This document shows, piece by piece, positions 21,011 through 64,000 of a stretch of 64,000 nucleotides of DNA. The notes under the pieces are model-generated. The model worked only from the letters and a program-made list of their open reading frames with translations, searched no databases and was not told the DNA's origin. The DNA comes from Engraulis encrasicolus (taxonomy: Eukaryota > Chordata > Actinopteri > Clupeiformes > Engraulidae): assembly GCF_034702125.1 (NCBI RefSeq), contig NC_085866.1:18650815-18714814 (forward strand), given 5' to 3'. The translations under genes and the position numbers were made by a program. How positions within the stretch are numbered: position 1 is the first letter of the stretch; each line of letters begins with the position of its first letter.

Positions 21011-21733
21011 TGTCTTGAATGCAGGCTAGTTGGTTGATCCATATGACACCACACTGTGTACTGTATGTTGATGTGGGTGGCCTGGGAACTTGGCACAGAG
21101 TGGCTGAGAGTATGGTGCCAAACTAACACCTACAGAGGGAGCAAGCCAGCGAGAGAGCGAGAGCGAGAGCGAGAGCGAGAGAGCGAGAGAATTGAAGCTG
21201 AAGGGTGTGTTGGGTGTGGGGGCCCTTTAAGATGACTTTGTCCTGGGCCCAGCCAAAGCTGTCATTGGCCCTGCAGCCAAGTGTAGAGGAGTTATCGTGA
21301 AACAGAAGTATGATGTCAGGCAAGCACAATAGAAAGAGTGAGGTCACCGTAAACAAGACAGAAGACTCCAGCGTGAGGTAGCATGTCTACACTCTACACT
21401 CCGTGTGGCAAAAGGCCCAAATTTGGTAATCATGTGACAGAGTTAGCCTACAGCTTTATAAATGGGACTAGACCCAAGAAACTGGCTGCAAGTAGGTTTC
21501 TGCGGCACCCTGAGTTAATCCTAGATTCTGATAGTGCATTATTCTAAACTTTACACTTAGCTGTTCACTTCACACAGGCTTAACACCATCTAAAGCAAAA
21601 TTGTTTATCTTGGTCTCATCAGACCACACAACATGGTTCCAGTGATCCATATCCTTGGTCTGTTCATCTCTCTTGAGGCCAAGATAAACAAATTTGCTTT
21701 AGATGGTGTTAAGAATGTGTGGTGGTAAAAGAC

Positions 21734-21819
21734 TAGCCTGGGCGAATAGCCGACTGTTGACTTCGATGTGCGGAGCCGAAATCTTTGGGTGGAGCACATA
21801 GGATGGCGTCGCCAGGCTA
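21734..21819. mobile_element. 86-bp MITE, ends TAGCCTGG/CCAGGCTA, 9-bp TSD
   Basis: Ends TAGCCTGGGCGA and TCGCCAGGCTA; duplication GTAAAAGAC at 21725-21733 and 21820-21828. Confidence 0.85.
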
Positions 21820-22134
21820 GTAAAAGACTGCAGAAGCAGATCATGATACTCTCCATAGGATTTCATTCAAAACTCACACCCATCTATTTTAGCCAGGTGC
21901 AGACTCAAAATGTAAAATTTCAATGGAAAGAAAGGTTGAAACACACACCGATGACCTCCCTTTTAATTACTTTTTTTAAAAATGAAAAATTGAATGTTGT
22001 TGCTGCCAAAGGTGGTTCTACAAAGCATTAAGCAAAGGCTGTGAATACTTATGTAAATATGATTTCTTTGTTTTTTAATTTTAATACATTTTCAAAAACT
22101 CTCAAGAACTCTTTTTTTCACATGGTCATAATGG

Positions 22135-22207
22135 TAGCCTGATAAACCAGACTAAATGTGGATGCCTAATTTTGCCGTCCAGCGGGTGGCGCTGGTTCAC
22201 CAGGCTA
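22135..22207. mobile_element. 73-bp MITE, ends TAGCCTG/CCAGGCTA, 9-bp TSD
   Basis: Ends TAGCCTGATAAACCAG and CTGGTTCACCAGGCTA; duplication TCATAATGG at 22126-22134 and 22208-22216. Confidence 0.88.
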
Positions 22208-22257
22208 TCATAATGGGGTATTTATGTTACATTTTGAGGACAGAGATGAATTGAATA

Positions 22258-22259
22258 CA

Positions 22260-22342
<83 letters not shown>
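22258..22342. repeat. (ATCT)n microsatellite
   Basis: About 20 tetranucleotide units at the edge of the Tc1 remnant. Confidence 0.97.
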
Positions 22343-22778
22343 CATCATTGTGTATTACATTGAGTGAAGTGGGGATGAACTGAACTAGGGAGTGGTATGG
22401 TGATTGTTCAGTGAATGAGAGAACGGAAATGTATTGCGTTACCGTGAATTAATCAATCTTTCAACCATAGTGAGGGAATGGCTACATGATCTTTCACATC
22501 AATTGTTCGGTGGAATATCCAAGTGGTGTCTAATGTGGTGATCACTGACCACGAATAAGTGATTGAAATAAAAGGAAAATAGGAAAGTTATCCATGGCTT
22601 CTCAAAGTAATGGAGCTGCACAAATAGTATCCGATATCGATCGTCTCTTAGTATAGAAAAGAAGACTGTGTGTGAACAGCTTCTCTGAAAACAGGACAGT
22701 ACTGATGAACACATGTACAGTATGCTGGAAGTGTGTGCGAAAGAGATCATTCATTACAGCTTAACTGAAGATAATACA

Positions 22779-22784
22779 TTTATT
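22779..22784 (-). promoter_or_regulatory. Candidate distal tnfrsf6b poly(A) signal AATAAA
   Basis: AATAAA on the minus strand about 2.2 kb past the tnfrsf6b stop, at the end of a stretch (22785-24980) containing only microsatellites and one MITE. A nearer AATAAA is at 24258-24263. Which is used is unknown. Confidence 0.35.
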
Positions 22785-23572
22785 TACACACATATTGTAG
22801 CAGCGAGAACATAAAAAATACTTAGAAGCAACCGTTGTCTTGTGACTTGGTGTACAGAATAGGACTGTATTTCACAAATGTGAGGTCGCCCTAGTTAAGA
22901 CAAAGACACATTCGCGCTGACAGTGCTACCATACCTGAAGTAGTATCTCTTAAAACCCTTCCCACGTTTTCCAACACAGGTAAAAAGGGTTGTAAGCAAC
23001 TACTTGCTTGAGTTTCATTCTGAACTAAGATGACATGAAAGAGAACCAACACAGGTGGTTTCAGTCACAGAGCAGCTCATCTAGCTGTCTGGAATGATCA
23101 TTACAAAAAGCTGATTCAGAGCTTGTGAGATCAAATGGGTGCCAAGTTTTTTTCCCCCCTTGACTTTTCTAAACCTGGGACTGACAACTCTGTGCACTCC
23201 ACACAGATTGTGTAAACATTAGTCTTTCCCGATCAATGGCCGCAGCGATTCCTGGAATGCTGTGCTGCCAGGGTTACGCTGTCTCTTTGTTTAGAGTCAA
23301 GACTACTGGGAACTCATCCAGTGAATGAGACCTTTCTGCAAACCAAGTACAGCAACCAGAGGCATGCATAACCTACACTCACTCACAGGTCCTCTAAGGT
23401 AACTTAACATTATTACACTGTAAATGGGCTGAGGTCGGAAGAACAACACAATATCACAACAGCACAGATCATCAGACCTGACGAGCTACCTGATACCTGA
23501 CGAGCAATATACATTCACACATACCTATATATACAGAATATGTATATACAATAAAAACGTATGCAGCATGTG

Positions 23573-23700
<128 letters not shown>

Positions 23701-23732
23701 TTTCACATTTACAAAATACAATACATGCATAT

Positions 23733-24013
23733 ACCGGATTTCCTCAAATAATAGCCAGGGCTATAATTAACAAAAAAAATACTTTGGACCAGGCTACAAT
23801 TAGAGGCAGGCTACAATTTGAAGGAGGCATTTACTAAAAAAAATCATAACAGGCAGCTCTATTCTACTTGCCATGGATACAGAGACACCGGCTGTGTTAC
23901 AGGGTACTAAAAGAGGCAGGTTTTTATTTATTAAAAGTGGTTTCAGACCAGGTTACTGAAAGAGGCAGGCTACCATCAGGAGACAGGCTATAAATTGAGG
24001 AAATACGGTACAT
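23733..24013. mobile_element. MITE with ends ATACCGGATTTCCTC / GAGGAAATACGGTA
   Basis: Imperfect terminal inverted repeats of about 25 bp around a body of repeated GAGGCAGG motifs. Superfamily uncertain. Confidence 0.6.
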
Positions 24014-24830
24014 ACATGCGATTCAAAAATTGAAATGAAAATGTTATTATGTTGAAATGCTCTCTGACTATGAACTGACCTAAAGCAAACATTCACTAGT
24101 TGTGTAACAAACACAAAATAAAATGTGGCACAGCCACACACAGCAAACAGACAACTCTTCTTTCCAATATATTAATTCTCTCTTACACAGATTTACAAAA
24201 ATAAGTTCTCTGATAGTCAGAGTTGAACTGTCGCGTTTTGACAGTTGAACTCTCTATTTTATTCTGTCAAACTCCATCAAACTCTACATTGAATGGACTA
24301 AAAAACGAAATGGTTAAATAACATGAACCTTATCCCATCAAATAAATTTGAAATCTCACATTTCACAGCACATTGCTGTCCTCTGGACCGAACTCTGGAG
24401 TGTGTGTCCTCTTATTATGTATAGTCAAGTCTCCCAATTCCGCCTGTCTCCCAATTCCGCCCCCCTGTTATAAGTGATGATAGTTAATTATTTCTCCACT
24501 ATTCAAGTCAGAAATGGATATCCTCATGATAAAGAGTTTGTATGCTTACAATTTGAAATGGTAAAGACATTTAAAACTGAGTCAAACAGCCATAAATAAC
24601 ATTGTAATGAAGGGCGTCCTGTAACAAGTCTCATGCTGGAACGGCAGCATGAGAGATATAAAAAGAGTTAAATAGCATGAACCGTTTACCATCAAAGTGG
24701 ATTTGAAATCTCACAGCACATTGCAAACTCTGGAGTGTATGTCCTCTTATTATATAGCAGTATTCACTATGTTCCTCTATTGGTATTGCTTCTGCATCAG
24801 AGGTATCTCTGTTCCTGTGACTGTATTGCT

Positions 24831-24938
<108 letters not shown>

Positions 24939-24980
24939 CGCAACTGGAGCTGTGGCTGGTCTTAAGCCAGAGTGTGTGAT

Positions 24981-25231
24981 CTAGATCAGCAGGTCCTTGA
25001 TGGTGTCTAAGCAGTTGTAGACCCGAGCCCGCTCCAGCACCTTCAGTAGGGGCTGCAGGTCCACCGAGCCATCTTGCTTCACCACCAGAACCTCCATGAG
25101 CTCCTGCATGGTTTTGGACTGGGCGGGTGTGCGGGTCACTGAGCGCAGAACCTTCTTCAGCCGGCCCAGCTTGCCCGCTGGCACACGCTCCAGAACCAGA
25201 CGCATCGCCTCCTCAGCACACACCTTCTTAT
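24981..25231 (-). CDS. tnfrsf6b: tnfrsf6b coding exon 4 (helical C-terminal tail)
   Basis: Acceptor CTCCACAG|ATAAG. Encodes KKVCAEEAMRLVLERVPAGK followed by a leucine-rich helical tail ending LDTIKDLLI and TAG at 24983-24981, corresponding to the human DcR3 tail. Confidence 0.9.
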
Positions 25232-27557
25232 CTGTGGAGAGAGAAATACACAGTGAACATCACATCCTACAGCAAACACTCCCTTGTCTGCAGAGAGAGA
25301 GATACATTCACACACACACTTAATATCACATCATAAAGCAAAACACAAACTCTAAACATCAACTTTAACAGAAACACACATACCCTATCACACACGCAGA
25401 GTTCTGAAGCTTAGGCTTGCACAGTACACAGACATACTGTACCATACTCTTTTAGGCCAACGCACAAGCAGGGCCAGTAAAATCACATATCATGTTAATC
25501 AAACGCACTGAGCTGAAAGCACTGGAGGACGTTTCAGCTTCCAGTCAAAAAAGCCTCCTCAGTTCTGAACTAAGTGGTGCATGACTGGTCTCGCTACACC
25601 CTCATCCATGGCTGCAGTGCCCTTCAGCAAGGCACCTGGACGTACACATTACTTGAGGGAGTGTAACCATTTCACTGTACCTAAAATAATGCTTCAGCCA
25701 CTTTACACCTGGCTTTGCTGCCACAATACCACAGAGAGTGGATGTGAAGTCCCTAGGTCCTCAACATTCACTCAACAGTCCTCGAAGTCCTCATCCTGAT
25801 TTCGCTACTCAAATGTTGACAGCTCTTCACTTCACCTCACTTCACCTCAGCAATACAACCAGCTGGAACTGAGAATATCAACACAAAACACCCCTCAAGG
25901 CACAACCCCTTAAAGATAACACCTTTAAGGGGTTTTGTTGCGTTGTGTCTTTCACAAAGACAGAATGACAACAACATAGTTGGGACATGTTAGTTGAGTA
26001 CGTCTGTACGTTTGTAATCACATCGTAGTAACATTTAAAAAAGTTACACTTCCACAGACAGAACAGGGTGCGCTAAGCTGTTAATCGCAAATACACACCA
26101 CATGTCACAGTGCTAGTTCAACACTTCGAGAGAGTAGAGTAAGACCAAGAGAGAACTGCTTTACCGTGAGGTTCTGTGCTGTTGGCCTTGCAGGGGGTAC
26201 AGAATGTGTTGTGGACACTGTTGCCGGGAATGGTGGCCTGGTGGTTCTGACAGCGCAGGTGGGGCTTGCAGGTGGCAGTGGTGGAGGACTCATTGTTAAA
26301 CGTGCCCTCCTTACATGGTTCACACTCCACATTATACTCGCGAGTACCTGTGACATATACACACACATAGACAAACACCGCAGATATTAACAACACACCA
26401 AACAGGATCACGCACTTGCATTTGTGTGAGAGACTCTGACATGAGATACTTGTGGAATATCTGTTTATCTGCATATATATGCATATATATGCATATACCA
26501 CATAGGCCTACTATATATCAACTTTACAGCATATGGTATGTGTGAGTATGTATATCGTCAAGTCAGCCAGTATATTTTGCAGTGTTCATTCAACACTTGG
26601 TCCAAATACACTATGAAGGAGAGATAAATTAGATAAATAAAATCTTAACGTGTTAAATTTACACTGCAAAATTACACTGAATGTGTGTTTGCGTACAGGG
26701 ATGAAAATTTACTTTTTTCACCACCGGACAAAATGGCTAGGATTTTAATCTTACTGGCCAAACGCACACTCACCAATGGGTCAAAGTGGCTGGTAAGTTT
26801 TCTTTTCTACCAGCCAAACTGATTTCCACCAGCATTTGGCTGGTGTTGATTTAGAGCCCTATTTGCGTTTGAAAGACAGACAGATGTGCAGCTCTCCCTT
26901 ACCGTTGGCCTTAACTCCCTCTCCTGCTGGGCAGGCGGTGTGTTTGAGGCAGAAGTCGTACATGGCGTAGTAGCCCTCCATGCAGATGCACTGCCGGTTG
27001 TGCGTCGGAGCACAGGCGCGCTTCTCCTCCTGAACCTCCGTGCAGGAATAGTCGCACATCAGACACTCCTCCAAGTAGTTCGAGAACTCCGTATAATGGC
27101 CCTGACCGCATTCCAGGCACTGGGTGGCCGTGTCTTTCGTGCAGTGAGCGCCCACGAACTTGCCGGGAGGACACTTGTTGCATGTGATGTCCTCACCCGT
27201 CTGTGCATCCCGCCAGAGGTACGTGGGATCTGCGCTTTGACAGGAGCTTGGCCCGGTCAGGAGTACAGCTGCCAAGCTGAGCGAGACGTACCACTACAAG
27301 AGGAGGAGTAACATGCGATAAAGGATGCTGAAGTCACACATACCCAGTGCGTAAAACATAACGCGGAATTGTTAGCATACGCACGAAAACATACATGGGA
27401 TATAGGCTACATACTAAATACACATTTGGTAAACTTATAACATACTTGACTGGATAACTTTGTCCCAATGTCAGTAGGCCTATGCCCCTATTAACTATTC
27501 GATATAGATCTACATCTGTGCAGTTGTCAGGGCGACAGAGGTACTCACCATAAACAT
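24981..27557 (-). CDS. tnfrsf6b: tnfrsf6b, soluble TNF-receptor-family decoy receptor 3 (complete, 4 coding exons)
   Basis: Coding exons 27549-27557, 26903-27293, 26165-26347 and 24981-25231 join in frame to 834 nt (277 residues plus stop; human DcR3 has 300). Human DcR3 binds FasL, LIGHT and TL1A outside the cell and blocks receptor signalling. Residues 1-20 are a hydrophobic secretion signal (MFMWYVSLSLAAVLLTGPSS). Four cysteine-rich repeats follow at about 41-62, 65-105, 107-142 and 145-186, with DcR3-like motifs TYLWRDAQTGE, CPPGKFV, HYTEFSNYLEEC and ACPAGEGV. Residues 196-277 form the conserved helical tail, with no membrane segment, so the product should be secreted. TNFRSF11B (osteoprotegerin) is the nearest alternative, but it is longer with two death-domain-like segments, and the rtel1/zgpat neighbourhood fits TNFRSF6B. 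The 9-nt first coding exon is inferred from phase and the ATG context. Confidence 0.9.
26165..26347 (-). CDS. tnfrsf6b: tnfrsf6b coding exon 3 (cysteine-rich repeat 4)
   Basis: Acceptor TGTCACAG|GTACTC. Encodes TREYNVECEPCKEGTFNNES and then CKPHLRCQNHQATIPGNSVH to CTPCKANSTEPH, parallel to human CQPCPPGTFSA...CTSC. Donor CACG|GTAAAG. Confidence 0.92.
26696..26861. mobile_element. hAT-like MITE in tnfrsf6b intron 2
   Basis: Starts CAGGGATGAAAATTTAC, ends TTTAGAGCCCTA; flanks TTTGCGTA and TTTGCGTT differ at one base. It lies 41 bp from the exon 2 donor. Confidence 0.65.
26903..27293 (-). CDS. tnfrsf6b: tnfrsf6b coding exon 2 (signal peptide, cysteine-rich repeats 1-3)
   Basis: Acceptor CTCTTGTAG|TGGTAC. 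Encodes WYVSLSLAAVLLTG through the first three cysteine-rich repeats to GVKAN. Donor AACG|GTAAGG, a strong site. Confidence 0.92.
27549..27557 (-). CDS. tnfrsf6b: tnfrsf6b coding exon 1 (MFM)
   Basis: ATG TTT ATG followed by a consensus donor GTGAGT. Joined to exon 2 it completes a signal peptide; no longer in-frame ATG extension is obvious. Any 5' untranslated sequence continues upstream from 27558. Confidence 0.75.
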
Positions 27558-32180
<4,623 letters not shown>

Positions 32181-32603
32181 TAGAGATGTACAGGACCCAA
32201 GATCCAGTTCCGGATCCGGCAGGATAATTGGGTTTTTCAGTCTATCCGGATCCGGCAGGATCTTAAGCAGTGGATCCGGTATCCGGCAGTTACCTAAAAA
32301 TCAGGATCTGGGGCATCTCTACTTTTTACATAGCCTATGCTTTTCAGTCAGTCTTTCACAACCCCAATCACTGCATGGAGTGAAAGCCCTTTGGAAGCGG
32401 CCGTTGAAGGCACTGTGGCAGTGAGCCAATGAGTCTTAAAAATAGTTTGCGCCAACGTAATAAAAAGGGCCCACGTGTGCGAATTGGCTATGTGTTTCAA
32501 CCCTTTCGTAGGATCCGGTATCTGGTTCCGGATCCGGCAGAATCTTAAGCAGTGGATCCAGTATCCGGCAGGATCCTAAAAATCAGGATCCGGTGCATCT
32601 CTA
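32181..32603. mobile_element. hAT element, TSD AGCAAAAC
   Basis: Ends TAGAGATGTACAGG and GGTGCATCTCTA; 8-bp duplication at 32173-32180 and 32604-32611. Many GGATCCGG motifs inside. Confidence 0.88.
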
Positions 32604-33278
32604 AGCAAAACTCTGCATCTCAGCTGCCGCCGTTGGTGTTTTGACTAACACGAACTGCGAGGACGTGAAAAGCCAGCTGATGGTGTTTCAAATCTTATTA
32701 GGTTACTCATAGTGCATGTTGAAAAATGCTGAATAACAAGACATCTTTAACCCCTACATTTTAATAATCAATTATTTCAGGACGCCACTCAACTCACGAT
32801 TCGGTTCATATCCCAGTTTTTGACACACGCTTTGATACACTCAGATTTTTGAAATCTATGAGAACTATGACAGTTTATAGAATAGGTTACAAAAGGCTAC
32901 TAATAATATAAAAAAAGTTTAAAAATGATAATGATGAGGATTTGAAGCACCATCACATCATATCATGTGGTTGTTTTCTGGACTGAAAGGGTAACAAAAC
33001 TTTGAAAGGGTGAATCACGATACTACCTCCTTGGATCACGATACAGTATCGTGACTCTGTGTATCGCGATTTCTCGGTTCGATACCATATTGTTACAGCC
33101 CTAATGTAAATGCTTTTTTGATTGATAGATTTTGATTACAGTGCTGTTAAATTAGCATCAATACTGCTATAACTCCACATTATCAACACACAGACACGGT
33201 CTAGCATGGTAAAAAAAATCAGATAAGCCCATAACTCTCTTTGTCCTCCTTTGCATTTTATTGTGGAGATACAGTAAT

Positions 33279-35062
33279 GGCGGAATTCTCCCGTCTCCAC
33301 TTAAGTCTGTTTTACGCACGCATATTTTACGCGGTCTTATCTTGCACGTATTCTCCCCTCTGGAACGTCGCCACACCCCTCGTGCTTAACTCAGAAAAAC
33401 AGCGCGTAGCCCAACATAGGCGTGATATATGCTAAATGGGGGGATGAGTCTCCGCCAAGTTCATCAGTTGTGGCTACAAAGAAACTATGGAGCATGGATT
33501 TTCAGATCAACCATGTGAAAACCTCGGCAGTCCATTGAGATCCAACACTGAACTTTAACTTTGAATTTAAAACCACGTGCCAAAAGTCCTCTTGCAAAAG
33601 CGTTTCAAAATCTAACCTCCGCTCCTTTTCACAAGCACAAGGCAAGTATTGGAGGTGAGATAATGAGATGGAAACGCGATGTGTCCCTTTGGCGGGAACT
33701 CAGCTGAGCGTTTTGGTGCGCAACAGGTTGATTGAAATAATAAACATGATTAAACGTTTTGTTAAAAATGGAGTTTGGCGTGTTGCCTGGACAATTCCGG
33801 AAATCAAAAAGTGATTTGAAATGCTGATCATTCCCACAGTTAAACAAACACATAGTAGGCCTATTTGCTGACTGTTTTCTGTTTTCTGTTTTTTTTTTTT
33901 GTGTTTCTCCGCTTCTCTATACAGCAACGTGACATTAAAATAATTGGAAATATGTGGATCTCAGCTGTCCGTCAGCATATTACACTCACTTCGGCTACAT
34001 GCATGCTGAAGAATGAGCAAGGAAATCGATCGTCATGAAAAAACGGAGACTTTATATTCTGTCGCAGACATGGGAATTAATTGGACATGGGCATGCAATG
34101 CCAAGCCAGGACTTAAACGCGCAGCTGATGGGGTGTAATAGAGACCAGAAGCGAAATGCCAAAGACATGCTCTGATATGTAGGCCTACCTTTTACGTTTA
34201 GTTGTAATGACATTCAGGAAATATTTTCTGCCTTACAAAAACAGATAGGACAACCTGTAGCCTACCTCAGTATGTAGTGGTTTTGTATGTCGGGCATCAG
34301 TTGAGAAAGTTTAATAGGCTACGTGCACATATGCACGAGTTCCAATAAATCACAAAAGTGGAGGAGTTGCAATAAAAACCATTTAGCCTACTTAACGTCG
34401 TGGCTACAACATAGTAAAATGGTGAAGGTTGTTTTTTTTAATAGGCATACTTTGGCTGTTAGGACGACTGGAACAGCAGTCTTTAGTCTGACGTGCCTTG
34501 TCATCTTACTTGCGCATGGAGCAACGAGGTGTTTTTGGTTTTACCGTCCGTGGGGACAACATGATGATCCTCATACTGATGAATTAATTGCCTGCTTTTG
34601 TTTGTAAGTTCACCGATATGAGAACATGCTCTGGGCAGCTGGTCATATTTTGTCACAATTAATGTAGGATGTTTATGTGGATGTTTATGTGGAACTGTGA
34701 ATGAATTTCGATTTGGACTCACGCTGACGGTAAGGAACATCAACACAGCATAGCCTACCGTGTAACATGTTCAAAATGCGAGCCAAGCGAGCATCAATGG
34801 CAATATTACATTTTACCTCATAGTGGCGCTTGACCTTACTACAGCCCTTTGATGCGCGTAAAGGCAAACCCGCGTAAGTGGACGGGAGAATCCGCTTAGG
34901 ATCGATTAACATGGGAAACTCCCTGATTTTGGCCTGGCCCCACCCAAAGTGCGCAACTGAAGAAATCGCGCGTAAACCCCGCTTACTCACTGGCTTGAGT
35001 AAGGTCGGAGGCGCTGTTGCGCGCTTTTTTTGACATAAGCGGGTGGGAGAATTCCGCCCTAA
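33279..35062. mobile_element. Possible large element bounded by GGCGGAATTCTCCC inverted ends
   Basis: GGCGGAATTCTCCC at 33279 and its complement at about 35049-35062, with related GGGAGAATCCGC near 34883. No clear TSD, no transposase. Confidence 0.35.
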
Positions 35063-35069
35063 AAGCGGA

Positions 35070-35070
35070 A

Positions 35071-35128
<58 letters not shown>
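35070..35128. repeat. (GT)n microsatellite
   Basis: GT run. Confidence 0.97.
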
Positions 35129-35139
<11 letters not shown>

Positions 35140-35340
35140 ATGTATGAGCACGTACGTTTCGCTTCGATCTTTGCCATCAATGTGCAATGTGCAAACACAG
35201 TGAGATATGACGTGACGGGAACCACTTGGCTTCCGCCAAACGGTCAATGGTTTTTTCAAGGTCACTGGACCGCACTCTCAAATTACGCAACTATACACCA
35301 CGACTGATCAGAAAGGCAGAAAACCCAACAGTTGTGTAAG

Positions 35341-36916
35341 TAGAGGTGGGCGATATGGAACATTTTTCATATCACAATTTTTAATCATAAAATCTCGATT
35401 TACATTTTTTATCACGATTTTCCATAAAAAAACAAAAACTAAAAAACATGCAATCTTGGGCTACAACCCTTTCTGGACAGATTTGAATGAATAAAGATTT
35501 TGCATGCAAACATTAAACCAACTAAAATGTGAAGATTTTCTGCAATCCCCTTTTCATATGACTTTATTATGAGCCATTTCCCCCCCACTGAAGTGTTATT
35601 TCTTGTGTGCATGCTTGCTGTCACCTATTTGAAGTGACTTTAGTTTGGGATTTCGTGGAGGACTTTTACATGTCGCTGTGGGAAGTAGACTAAGTGACAG
35701 TTGGACACTTTTTGTTTTCTGACAGAACAGCGGTTTGCAGGCGTTTGCCGTTTTCACATGGATATTCTCTTCGTGGACGTTAAAGACATCACATCCCAAG
35801 TTCCTAAAACTTTCTCTGCAGTCGCCCTGAACAGACCACTCACTTTGAAAAGACGCGCATGCACTCAGGTTAAACAGAACACAACACAGAAGCACTCCCC
35901 CCTCGCTCTCGTGCCTGTGATATCTAATCTAAGTAGGCTATTCCACGCTCAATGCCAGCACATTATCACAGCATTGTCAAAATTCAGGGGATTGCTGGTG
36001 TTTGGGCTGTTGTTTTTTTCCGTCTGTTGTTTCTTTGAGCTGCGACGCTGCGTGTGCTAACAACCCTGAACATAGCGCACGCTATCTGCAAACTTCTCGT
36101 GTCTTCCTATTTTTTGTGCTCTGCTTGATGTTACTGACCATGAAGAGTGTCGAGTGTGGCGCCTGACAGTTATCATCCTTATCTGAAGACGTCGTTGTGC
36201 AGTATTCACAGTGTAGAAGCCACCCGTGGAAAAATAGCCCTGTGGCCTTTTCCCTGCCGGTAAGCCAGAGGTGAATTGTTAGAAAGTTATTGGTCTCATT
36301 GGCCATGTGATGTAAATGGTTTCTCCACTTTGGCAGATCGTCTACGATCCTCTTCTCTCTCGTTCTTAACGATTTTACAGCAGGCTAATGATAGTATGCA
36401 ATCATGTTTTTTGGCGATAACTGGAAAAATATGGGTGCTGTTACTTTCTCATTTTTATGTTGAAATCCAAGCATGAACGTACAATTACTTACAGAACTAT
36501 TACGAGCTACGATTAATCTCAACAATTTTAAGTGGAAAAATGTAAAATACGGGTGGATATATTTAAGATGCAAGGAACATGGTTATGGGCTCATATTACA
36601 GGAATATTAAATGAATTCTTTACATATATTTTTTTTAACTGAATCCCCTCTATATGTCCCAAAACAGCAAACCTGCATAATATCCTTATCCATCCGTTGT
36701 GGGTTTTTTTTTTTTTTTTTTTTAACATTTTTCCACTTAAAATTGGTAATATTAATTGTAGCTCGTAATAATTCGGTAAGTAATTGTATGTTCATGCTTG
36801 GATTTCACCATAAAAAGTAGAAAGCAACAGCACCCATATTTTTCCAGTTATCGCCAAAAAACATGATTGCATTATATCATTAGCCTGGCTGTATATCGTC
36901 ATATCGTGCACTCCTA
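35341..36916. mobile_element. hAT element, 1.58 kb, TSD TGTGTAAG
   Basis: Ends TAGAGGTGGGCGATATGG and ATATCGTGCACTCCTA; perfect 8-bp duplication at 35333-35340 and 36917-36924. An internal inverted repeat (about 36390-36545 and 36722-36880) is present. No transposase seen. Confidence 0.85.
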
Positions 36917-37004
36917 TGTGTAAGTAAATAAATAACAACCAGACACATCACCACAACTACCAGGAATAAACAAAATCACAGTAGTCCAAAGTTAAATACT
37001 TTAA

Positions 37005-37010
37005 TTTATT
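37005..37010 (-). promoter_or_regulatory. Candidate rtel1 poly(A) signal AATAAA
   Basis: AATAAA on the minus strand about 215 nt past the rtel1 stop. The implied 3' untranslated region contains a (TG)n run (37110-37193). Confidence 0.5.
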
Positions 37011-37105
37011 TTTTCTAACATTGTAAAATAAAAAGAAAGACTAAAATGATGTGTAAGAGATAACATTGCAATAATTGGCACAAATTCCTCATTGGAAAGT
37101 GGTTA

Positions 37106-37109
<4 letters not shown>

Positions 37110-37193
<84 letters not shown>
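37110..37193. repeat. (CA)n microsatellite in the rtel1 3' untranslated region
   Basis: About 42 CA units, starting 32 nt past the stop on the transcript. Confidence 0.96.
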
Positions 37194-37195
<2 letters not shown>

Positions 37196-37224
37196 CAGAT
37201 CAGTTCATCACTGCACAGAGGGTG

Positions 37225-63863
<26,639 letters not shown>

Positions 63864-63868
63864 CTGCA

Positions 63869-64000
<132 letters not shown>

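Larger units (their letters stand above)
21560..22257. mobile_element. Decayed Tc1-like element carrying two small insertions
   Basis: Shares CACCATCTAAAGC and TTGTTTATCTTGGTCTC motifs with 8163-9115, and its right part (GGTGGTTCTACAAAGCATTA to ACATTTTGAGGAC) has the layout of a fish Tc1 3' end. It is interrupted at 21734-21819 and 22135-22207. Confidence 0.7.

Noticed and set aside
24981..27557. Osteoprotegerin (tnfrsf11b) identity for the receptor gene
   Set aside because: Too short for the duplicated death-domain-like region of that protein, and the neighbours are those of TNFRSF6B.
35701..36060. 119-codon plus-strand open frame
   Set aside because: It lies inside a hAT element with perfect TSD and does not resemble a transposase.

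Overview
The window is vertebrate nuclear DNA, almost certainly from a ray-finned fish. Genes are split into short exons with GT-AG introns, long (CA)n/(GT)n runs are frequent, and most of the rest is DNA-transposon debris (hAT, Tc1, piggyBac and PIF/Harbinger-like MITEs) typical of teleosts. I cannot name the species. No bacterial operons, CRISPR arrays, rRNA genes or credible tRNA genes are visible.

Three protein genes are supported, all on the minus strand. In transcriptional order they are rtel1 (last four coding exons, 63863 down to 37225; the helicase part lies beyond the right edge), tnfrsf6b (complete, four coding exons, 27557 to 24981) and zgpat (complete, seven coding exons, 10810 to 2197). 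This is the order and relative orientation RTEL1 - TNFRSF6B - ZGPAT known from human chromosome 20q13.33. ARFRP1, which in human lies between TNFRSF6B and ZGPAT on the opposite strand, was not found in the matching 12-25 kb interval. All exon joins were worked out by hand from GT/AG sites, codon phase and remembered family features, and every join keeps frame.

Layout: 1-2196, MITEs downstream of zgpat. 2197-10810, zgpat, with a piggyBac-like element, a Tc1-like element, microsatellites and an array of copies of its own exon 3 start in its introns. 10811-24980, zgpat upstream DNA, many MITEs, a 1463-bp tandem duplication, a LINE tail, and probably the long 3' untranslated region of tnfrsf6b. 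24981-27557, tnfrsf6b. 27558-37224, repeat-rich intergenic DNA ending in the rtel1 3' untranslated region. 37225-63863, the rtel1 3' part, with two very large introns (14.0 and 11.5 kb) filled with nested transposons. The window ends inside a (CA)n tract.

The three genes do not form a pathway: zgpat is a chromatin/transcription factor, tnfrsf6b a secreted decoy receptor, rtel1 a DNA helicase for telomere and genome maintenance. The most unusual signals are structural. Six extra copies of a zgpat splice acceptor plus the first 36 exonic bases each lead to an immediate stop codon. A tandem duplication can be explained, from target-site duplications and diagnostic bases, as unequal crossing-over between two hAT MITEs. 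A duplicated 1.26-kb segment gives exact empty and filled sites for two transposons. A group of elements with TAGCCT/AGGCTA ends makes 9-bp target duplications. A 2.77-kb element carries eight copies of a subterminal motif.
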